Of a DNA stretch of 64,000 bases, positions 57,200 to 64,000 are shown piece after piece (positions within the stretch are counted from its first letter, which is position 1; each line of letters opens with the position of its first letter). The notes below the pieces were generated by a model. It saw only the letters and a list, made by a program, of their open reading frames with translations. It had not been told where the DNA came from and did no database searches. The position numbers were made by a program, and so were the translations under genes. The stretch is taken from positions 596,001-660,000 of the forward strand of contig JAYKKT010000047.1 of the NCBI GenBank assembly GCA_036023115.1. Reading direction: 5' to 3'. The stretch comes from Brasenia schreberi (taxonomy: Eukaryota > Streptophyta > Magnoliopsida > Nymphaeales > Cabombaceae).

Positions 57200-57965
57200 T
57201 CAATTTCCTCATCCATGGCTTTCTCGCAAGTTGTCTTTAGAAAGATGATTGATCTAAATCTACCAAATCATCAATACATTCCTCATTGTTTTTCAGGATG
57301 TCATTCTTAGTATCTTCTAAGAATTCAACATCTCTCCTTTCAATGAGTTTGTGGTCCTTATGATAAAACCGATATCCTCTTGAACCTTTTGGATATCCAA
57401 TAAATATACACCTAAGGACCTACTATCTAGTTTATCTCTAGACTAATCAAGGATCTTGACATGTGTAATTGATCCCCACTTCCTGAGATGACCTAGGTTG
57501 AGTTTTCTTCCAAACCACATCTCATATGGTGTAGTGAATGCACCTTTACACAGTACTCTGTTGAGTACGTAAACAGTTGTACTTACTGCTTCTCCCCAAA
57601 ATTCTCTTGGAAGAGAGGTATCAATCAGCATAGACCTTGTCATGTTCAGCAAGATTTTATTGTATCTTTCAGCTACACCATTTTGCTGAGGTATCCTAGG
57701 CATTGTTTTTTGTTTAGCAATACTAAAGTCTTTGCAAAATTCTAAGAATTCTACCGAGGTATACTCACCTCCTCTGTCTGATCTAAAGACTTTGATCGAA
57801 TGGCCTAATTGATTTTCTACTTCTTGCTTATATTCTTTAAAAGCATCAAGTACCTCTGATTTATGTGACAAAAGATATATATACATATATCCAGAGTAAT
57901 CATCAATAAAGGTTATAAAGTAACCCTTTCTTTGATGTGTCTTTACTCTGAAAGGTCCACATAAA
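57200..57965 (-). pseudogene. Copia integrase core, copy 2
   Basis: Open from the junction as LCGPFRVKTHQRKGYFITFI, IKVFRSDRGGEYTSVEF, MPRIPQQNGVAERYNKILLN and AVSTTVYVLNRVLCKGAF, better preserved than copy 1 (GGEY kept, no stop before MPRIPQQ). The N-terminal zinc domain and the first part of the core are missing, because the duplication begins within the core. Confidence 0.85.
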
Positions 57966-59073
57966 TATGATATCAGGCATAGCATACACCAAGCTACCAA
58001 CAACAAAGCTGATATCAGGCATATCATACATCAAGCTGCCAACAACTTGTGCATAAGGAACATTAGGCTTATCATCTCCTTCACCTGGACAATCAGCCTT
58101 ACTCAATTTCACCCCTTTTGTAACAGGTGTAGCTGCAGACTTGCATTCACCCATTTTGAACTTCTTGAGGATATAGTCTATATATCTCTCTTGACTCAGG
58201 CATAAGAGTCTACATCCTCTATCTCGAGAGATCTTTATACCCAGGATATAGGATGCTTCTCCCATATCCTTCATTTCGAACTTAGAGTTCATTTCGAACT
58301 TCGAGTTCAACCATGACTTGGTTTTGACAATCATCTCATTGTCGTTTCCAGTAAACAATATGTCATCTACATACAATGATAAGATTACAAAGTAGCTCCC
58401 ACTGTTCCAGACATAAACACAGTGATCAAGTTTGTTAGACACAAACCCAAGTTCTATAATGGCATTTTGAAATGTCAAATACCATTGGCGAGGTGACTGT
58501 TTCAGGCCATATAGGAATTTTTTCAACCTATATACTTTATCTTCTTAGCCTTCAACAACAAATCCTTTGGGCTGTTGCATGTATATGATTTCTTGTAAAT
58601 CGCCATTTAGAAAGGTTGTCTTTACATCTAACTGATGTAAATCCAAATCATAGTATGCAGATATTGCCAGGATTATCCGTATGGATGCAAATTTCGCAAC
58701 TGGGGAATATGTCTCAATATAATCTATCCCCTCCTTTTGCAACCAACCTCGCTTTAAACTTGTCGATTGTACCATCGACCTTGTATTTCTTTTTCAGAAC
58801 TCATTTACAGCCTATAACTTTCCTTCCTTTTGGTAAATCAGTCAATTTCCATTCTTGGTTTTTCTCAATGGATTCAATTTCCTCATCCATGGCTTTCTCA
58901 CAGTCTGTTGCTTCCGATGAGTTTATTGTTTGCTGATAAGTCAAGTTATCAGTCAATTCATCTAAATCTACCGAATTACACACTTCTTCTGCAAGATAAG
59001 TATGATAATCCTTTAAGTAGGACGGTGTTTTCCAAGATATCTCCCAGGCTGTAAAGTTATCAGTCAACTTCAT
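57966..59073 (-). pseudogene. Copia reverse transcriptase, copy 1, truncated
   Basis: From 59073 come KAMDEEIESIEKNQEWKLTD, then a small deletion near 58740 (the KGFSQKEG stretch of copy 2 is shortened), FLNGDLQEIIYMQQPKGFVV, a stop, then KKFLYGLKQSPRQWYL, VILSLYVDDILFTGNDN (YVDD catalytic box) and VGSLMYDMPDISF. At about 57966 it is joined directly to integrase copy 2 (WTFQSKDTSKKG in the wrong frame). Confidence 0.85.
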
Positions 59074-59289
59074 CTAAATCTACTGAATTACACACTTCAA
59101 TGGATTCAATTTCCTTATCCATGGCTTTCTCGCAAGTTGTCTTTAGAAAGATGATTGGTCTAAATCTACCAAATCATCAATACATTCCTCATTGTTTTTT
59201 AGGATGTCATTCTTAGTATCTTCTAAGAATTCAACATCTCTCCTTTCAATGAGTTCGTGGTCCTTATGATAAAACCGATATCCTCTTCA

Positions 59290-59939
59290 ATCTTTTGGAT
59301 ATCCAATAAATATACACCTAAGGACTTACTGTCTAGTTTATCTCTAGACTGATCAAGGATCTTGACATGTGCAATTGATCCTCACTTCCTGAGATGACCT
59401 AGGTTGAGTTTTCTTCCAAACCACATCTCATATGGTGTAGTGAATACACCTTTACACGGTACTCTGTTGAGTACGTAAACAGTTGTACTTACTGCTTCTC
59501 CCCAAAATTCTCTTGGAAGAGAGGCATCAATCAGCATAGACCTTGTCATGTTCAGCAAGATTCTATTGTATCTTTCAACTACACCATTTTGCTGAGGTAT
59601 CCTAGGCATTGTTTTTTATTTAGCAATACCAAAGTCTTTGCAAAATTCTAAGAATTCTACCGAGGTATACTCACCTCTTCTGTCTGATCTAAAGACTTTG
59701 ATCGAATGCCCTAATTGATTTTCTACTTCTTGCTTATATTCTTTAAAAGCATCAAGTGCCTCTGATTTATGTAACAAAAGATATATATACATATATCCAG
59801 AGTAATCATCAATAAAGATTATAAAGTAACCCTTTCTTCGATGTGTCTTTACTTTGAAAGGTCCACATAAATATGTGTGAATAATTTCTAACAGGGTTGT
59901 TGCCCTTGTTGTTTTCTTGGGAAAGACTTTTCTTGTCAT
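59290..59939 (-). pseudogene. Copia integrase core, copy 1
   Basis: The core shows FIDDYSGYMYIYLL, IKVFRSDRRGEYTS and MPRIPQQNGVVERYNR, the DDE region; the first catalytic position reads IHTYLCGPF where copia integrases have HTD/SD before the Gly-Pro. A TAA before MPRIPQQ and one after LGHLRK interrupt it. Integrase joins the cDNA to the host chromosome; this copy is dead. Confidence 0.8.
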
Positions 59940-59945
59940 TTTTCC

Positions 59946-60470
59946 TTATATGCAAGCTTCACACTTGTTGAAAGTCTTTTCCTTAAATCCGGGCAATAAG
60001 TCAAAGTTGGATAATTTCCTCAACTTTTCCACACTTATATGCCCTAGGCGTTTATGCCACATATTCGCATCAACAAAAAAGGCACTCTCAATATAAGCAG
60101 AAGATTGATGACTTTCATTATTAGTTAGCTTGAACAGTACTTGTTCTACATCAAATTCTCTTGAGAACAAGATTCTCCCATGTTTGCCCACAGTCACCTT
60201 GTTAGGTATAAACCTAACTTTAAAACCCTTCTTAACTAAGGTAGGGACTGAGACCAGATTGCGCCTTATAGATGACACAATTAACACATTAGTCAGTACA
60301 ATTGGTTTGCCTTGTATAAATATCCTAAAGGATCCAATACCTAGAACATTTGAGAAAGTACTGTTTCCCATATACACACGATGTTCTCCGTGTTGATATT
60401 CTTTCAGGTCCATTGCCCCTTTCTTGGTATTTGAGATATGTCTTGTAACTCCCGAGTCTATTCATCAACC
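59946..60470 (-). pseudogene. Copia protease and GAG-pre-integrase
   Basis: A protease-like IDSGVTRHIS (for D-S/T-G-A) is followed by an open frame from 60413 with YMGNSTFSNVLGIGSFRI, LVSVPTLVKKGFKVRF and then the GAG-pre-integrase and zinc-binding region (MWHKRLGHISVEKLRKLSNF, FNKCEACI). Stops lie before MDLKEYQ and after CEACI. Confidence 0.8.
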
Positions 60471-60479
60471 TGTAACTAG

Positions 60480-61362
60480 GCAGTCCAAGTATAGACATTC
60501 TGAAATTACGCAGATTATATCCTAATTCTCTGAATGTCCGCGTTGTGGGTTGTTTCCTCCACCTTTCTTGTTGCGACAGTCCCTTTTGTATTGTCCCATC
60601 TTTGCACAATTGAAACACTTGATCCGGGAAGTGGTTTCCTACGATTCCTTAAAACTTTGACCACCTTTCTTGTTATTCTTACCAAACCTTTTATTTGGTT
60701 TCTTTTTCTGGTTGGATTTCTAGCTAGACGCTAACTCATCCTAGACAACTAACAATTTTTCCTTTTTGTTTTTGAGCATATGTTCTTACTCAATTGCTAG
60801 TTTTAGAGGCAACTCAGAAAGGTTGATTTTAGGCCCTAATCTTAAGGCAGTGGTGACCATATTCCATGATGAAGGTAGACTGTTCAGTATGGTTGATATC
60901 TGCATCGGTTCGGGAATGACTCATTTTGCTATGGCTAAGTCTCTAGTCATTACCAGCATGATTTACATGCTCTACTACATTTTCTCCTTCTTTCATTTTA
61001 AAGGAGTTGTATTTCTATAGTAGCAACTGCACATGTAATTTTGCAGTTGTATCATACTTAGCTGTTAGTGAGTCAAACAATTCTTTCGCGGTCTCATATT
61101 CTTCAAAGACCCTAATCAGGTCATCCTTCATATAGGTTAACATGATTGTTCTTGTAATGGTATCGTCATTTAGAAATGTTTTATAGATTTCTAATTATTG
61201 CTAAATTACATCTTGTGGTGGAGGACGCATAGTTTCATTTAAGACATACTCTACACCTTCTAGTGTTAGAGCCAGCGGGATTCTTCTCTTTCAAGTTTGG
61301 AAGTTCAGACCGTTTAGTTTTTTTGTTTTTGCCAGTTCGGATACACATATCCTAGAACTCAT
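60480..61362 (-). pseudogene. Copia gag, decayed
   Basis: The ATG at 61362 starts MSSRICVSELAKTKKLNGLN, followed across a stop by KEKNPAGS-type sequence, then DDLIRVFEEYETAKELFDSL and FKMKEGE, the copia gag (UBN2-type) core. The zinc knuckle with CFNCAKMGQYKRDC is near 60600. Several stops and frame changes interrupt it. Confidence 0.7.
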
Positions 61363-62033
61363 TTTTAGGTGTTTGGTAAAAATATCAATCAAGCGGTATA
61401 AAAGGAAACAGGAAACACACAAAGCAAGAGACATGTTAAAGTGATGCATAATATAAAGCAGAAAAAATTTTCTAAGGGTTTTATGCCTCTAAACCCCTTA
61501 AAAAGGATACCAAAGGATAAATTTGTAATTTTATCTATTTGTCCTCTTTTGTAATTTTATAAAATCATGAGGACAAACTCATAAAAAATTACTATTTGGT
61601 ATTCTTGTAAAATTCGCAACTAATCGGGGTTAAAATCGTAATTTTAACCCTCAGGATGAATTTGTAATTTTTCCAAAAGAACAAGGGTAAACCCTTCTTT
61701 TTACAAAGTAGCAGAAATGAAATTATTCAAACTGGGTTGGATAAAATCGTAAAATGATAGCCTCAATTTTTCTATAAATTTCAAAAACTGCCAAGAGGTA
61801 AAATTGCCTTTTTGTCGTGGCAACGACATAATATCCGAAAGGGGTCAGGGGCAGTTCGGTCTTTTTGACACAAACCCTGAGGCGTTCTTCAAAAACCACT
61901 GGCGGTTTTCGGAAAATCGTGAGCGATTTTGGAAAACTGCTGGTTTTCCCGCCGTGATTTTTCGAAATTGCGGTTTTCGGGGTTTTTTTTTTTCCACTGA
62001 AACGCTTAAAAGAGTTTTTACAACTCTCTGGAA

Positions 62034-62108
<75 letters not shown>

Positions 62109-62657
62109 ACAAGGAGAGCCAAAGAGGGCTGTCGGAGAGCTGTTTCGGTCGTTCGTCGGCTGTCGGTTGTTGACGAGCTTTTTTTTTTATTTTGTCAGCC
62201 TGTGTTTGGACTTCGGTTGTTTTGACCTTCTTCAGGGTGTTTCCTTTGGGTTTTTGGCCGAGCATGCCTCTGGTTTCTCCTTTCGTCGTTCTTGTCGACT
62301 GCCGCCTTGCTTGCCTTCGGGATTCAGGCTTTTCCGGTCTGCCTCAAGCTTTTATGCTGGCCTTCCTCTGAGCTTCGGTTGTTCCGGCCTACCTCAAGGC
62401 TTTTTGCCGGACCTGCCTTTGGGCTCGGTTGTTTCGGTCTGCCTTAGGGCTTCGACTGTTTCGGCCGAGTATGCCTTTGGGTTTCGGCTGTTTCAGCCTG
62501 CCTCAGGGCTTCGGCTGTTTCGGCTGAGTATGCCTCTGGGTTCTCCTTCCGCCGTTCCTGCCAACTGCTGCCCTCTCTCAACCAATTTTTTTTCTTTTCG
62601 TTCCCTCCTTTTCCTTTTTTTTCTCTCATCCTCTCTTTCTGTTTTGCTGGGAACTAT
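61363..62657 (-). other. Copia leader region with GA microsatellite
   Basis: About 1.3 kb of non-coding leader lies between the PBS and the gag start. It includes (GA)n at 62039-62106 and a stretch (62200-62560) of imperfect repeats of 'cggctgtttcggcctgcctc'-type sequence. The open frames across it (61723-62265 minus, 62167-62664 plus) are low-complexity artefacts. Confidence 0.6.
62039..62106. repeat. (GA)n microsatellite
   Basis: About 68 bases of alternating GA lie in the copia leader. Confidence 0.95.
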
Positions 62658-62669
62658 GCCCTGATACCA
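62658..62669 (-). other. Copia primer-binding site (tRNA-iMet type)
   Basis: On the minus strand it reads TGGTATCAGGGC, one mismatch from the plant consensus TGGTATCAGAGC. Confidence 0.75.
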
Positions 62670-62670
62670 A

Positions 62671-62873
62671 TGACGGATATTCTTACCTTCTTCCTTTCTG
62701 TGAAGGTTTCTGATGATGTCGCCGGATTCCGAGAATCTTCTGTTGCCTTGCAGAGATAAAAAAGACGCAACGGTAAAGGGGAAGGTAGATGATGGACACA
62801 AGGTTCCCCACAGGGGCTTGCACAGACGAATGTAGTATTTTTCTGTTTCTCTATGTATTTTAGGTATATATCA
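62671..62873 (-). repeat. Candidate 5' LTR of the copia element
   Basis: On the minus strand it would run TGATATATACC... to ...GAATATCCGTCA, ending one base before the primer-binding site. With no 3' LTR present the outer limit is uncertain; it could extend to about 62892, where DUF247 pseudogene sequence begins. Confidence 0.5.
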
Positions 62874-62892
62874 GTATATGTATGTGCCTGCC

Positions 62893-63923
62893 TATTCGCT
62901 CAAAGGCCATGTAAACCGACGCCGAGAGGTCATCGATGTATATGAAGGGAAGGGTGAGCACCCCTTCTTCATCGTCAAACACTATACTCAATCCTTTCTG
63001 ACCTGCATCACTCCTTTTGAAAAGTTGACTCCTGCATCATGAAGCCTCTTTGCGGATCTCATGTATTGGGGTTTTTGGTTCGGTTTAGGTGCACACAGTA
63101 GGAATATTTTTCTACTCAGATTTCTGAAACTATTAGCAGCTACACGAAACTTGGTTAAACACGGTGATCGGAAAGTAGATTGATCAGAGCCTCTGGTGCA
63201 GCTGCTATCGTGGAGAAAACATCGTCTGTAGACGTCAAGAGGATGTAAATAAAGAATAGGAGAAGGTGAAGACGTTTGGAAACCAAAGAATTCAATGACC
63301 AATTCATTGATAAACTTGTTCATCTCATATCAATCAGCCTCGCTTTTCACCTTCCCCGACTCTGCTTCCAGCAATGCTTCGAGGACAAGGAGAGGAATCT
63401 GGTTTTCTAGGAACAACGTATCTCGATAAACCAGGTTGATTGTATGAGATGTTCCGTGCTTGCTAAAGATAGGATCGAAACCATCGAATTCTCCAGCCTC
63501 AAAGTGTAGGATCTCAAGCATGAAACACCCATCGAGAAGCATCATCTCCAAGAAAGCGTCCGACGGTAAATCGTTCTCCAGGTTGACGTCATTGTAGCTG
63601 TCCACGAGCTGTTGTTCTACTTTCTTCAGGCATTCAACGAAAAGATCTACTGGGAGATTCTTCCTCTTGAGGATTCTATAGAGAGCTCTCTCCTTGTGGT
63701 GTTCCATCGGTTGCAGGTGGGGCTTCCCGTGGTGATAGGGCCCGAAGGACACAATCTGAGGAGTATATATCTTGCAGTCGTTGCCTGAAATTTCAATGAA
63801 GTCATGGGGAATTTTGTAGATCGATTTCGTTCTTTCTTTTGATAAATAGCTTGAATGATCGTAGGCTTTCTGTCGGTTATCCAGTTTCACCACCCAGGAA
63901 TCACTCGACACTCCCTCCCTCAT
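62893..63923 (-). pseudogene. DUF247 gene, broken paralogue of 47575-48918
   Basis: It is about 93% identical to the intact copy from the start (MREGVSSDSWVVKLDN). After SEAD a GGA codon has become TGA (near 63329), truncating the protein at about 197 residues. Further on, about 60 extra bases are inserted near 63100-63165, and a frame change follows at about 63020 (cttttgaaaagttg, against cgttttgaagttg). Similarity ends at about 62893 within MMAFER, so the C-terminal transmembrane end is missing; the copia 5' end abuts there. Upstream sequence matches the intact gene to the window end. Confidence 0.92.
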
Positions 63924-64000
63924 GGTCCTTCCTCTGGGGTCTCACTGGATCTCGGATTCTTGGTGTTTTATATATATATTGCATGTTCTCACCATGTAAC

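Larger units (their letters stand above)
55577..62873 (-). mobile_element. Ty1/copia retrotransposon, 3'-truncated, with internal tandem duplication
   Basis: The element reads on the minus strand from a candidate 5' LTR (62671-62873) through PBS (62658-62669), leader, gag, protease, integrase, RT and RNase H. RNase H ends abruptly at about 55577 in LRX pseudogene DNA, with no 3' LTR. Domains from 5' to 3': gag (from 61362), protease, GAG-pre-integrase, integrase 1, RT 1 (ends about 57966), integrase 2, RT 2, RNase H. The order integrase before RT is the Ty1/copia order. Stop codons in several domains make it inactive. Confidence 0.85.

Noticed and set aside
61723..62265. 180-codon minus-strand frame through the GA repeat, and a 165-codon plus-strand frame at 62167-62664
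   Set aside because: Both run through microsatellite and repetitive leader sequence of the copia element; low-complexity artefacts.

Overview
The window is nuclear DNA of a flowering plant. The evidence is spliceosomal introns with GT..AG borders, a cytosolic ribosomal protein gene of plant type, a NETWORKED (NET/NAB) actin-binding family locus, LRX-type leucine-rich-repeat and DUF247 genes, Ty1/copia, Ty3/gypsy, RTE and hAT elements, tRNA-like SINEs, and long AT and GA microsatellites. I cannot name the species. The + and - labels below refer to the given strand.

Layout. 1-8 kb is non-coding DNA with SINE-like copies and a small Ty3/gypsy element on the minus strand (3765-6712). It has both LTRs, a PBS and a PPT, but only gag-protease inside. 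8.2-22 kb (+) is a NET1-type actin-binding coiled-coil locus. It is interrupted by a 4.2 kb hAT transposon (10981-15169, with a near-perfect target duplication) and by a 3.1 kb RTE-type LINE (about 15905-19045), and it carries several frameshifts, so it is called a pseudogene. 24.3-28.6 kb (-) is an apparently intact seven-exon gene for 40S ribosomal protein S3a (eS1). 28.6-37.5 kb is gene-poor: a 101-bp tandem repeat, a candidate 2-kb solo LTR, a decayed copia reverse transcriptase and several SINEs.

37.5-64 kb is a duplicated block. Its unit is an LRX-like LRR gene, a decayed second LRX-like gene, and a divergently placed DUF247 gene. Copy A has an intact LRX-like gene (37570-38634), an LRX pseudogene (43665-44787) and an intact DUF247 gene (47575-48918, -). 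Copy B has only the 3' end of the LRX gene (49476-49830), a differently broken LRX pseudogene (54576-55577) and a broken DUF247 copy (62893-63923, -). Copy B also holds a 210-bp tandem amplification (51783-52480). A Ty1/copia element (about 55577-62880, -) lies between its LRX and DUF247 pseudogenes; this element lacks its 3' end and carries an internal tandem duplication of its integrase-RT segment.

The intact protein-coding genes I can defend are RPS3a, one LRX-like gene and one DUF247 gene. Everything else with coding similarity is decayed or mobile. I found no unknown system with convincing coding support. The most informative structures are the nested insertions in the NET1 locus, the LRX/DUF247 block duplication with independent decay of its copies, and the rearranged copia element.
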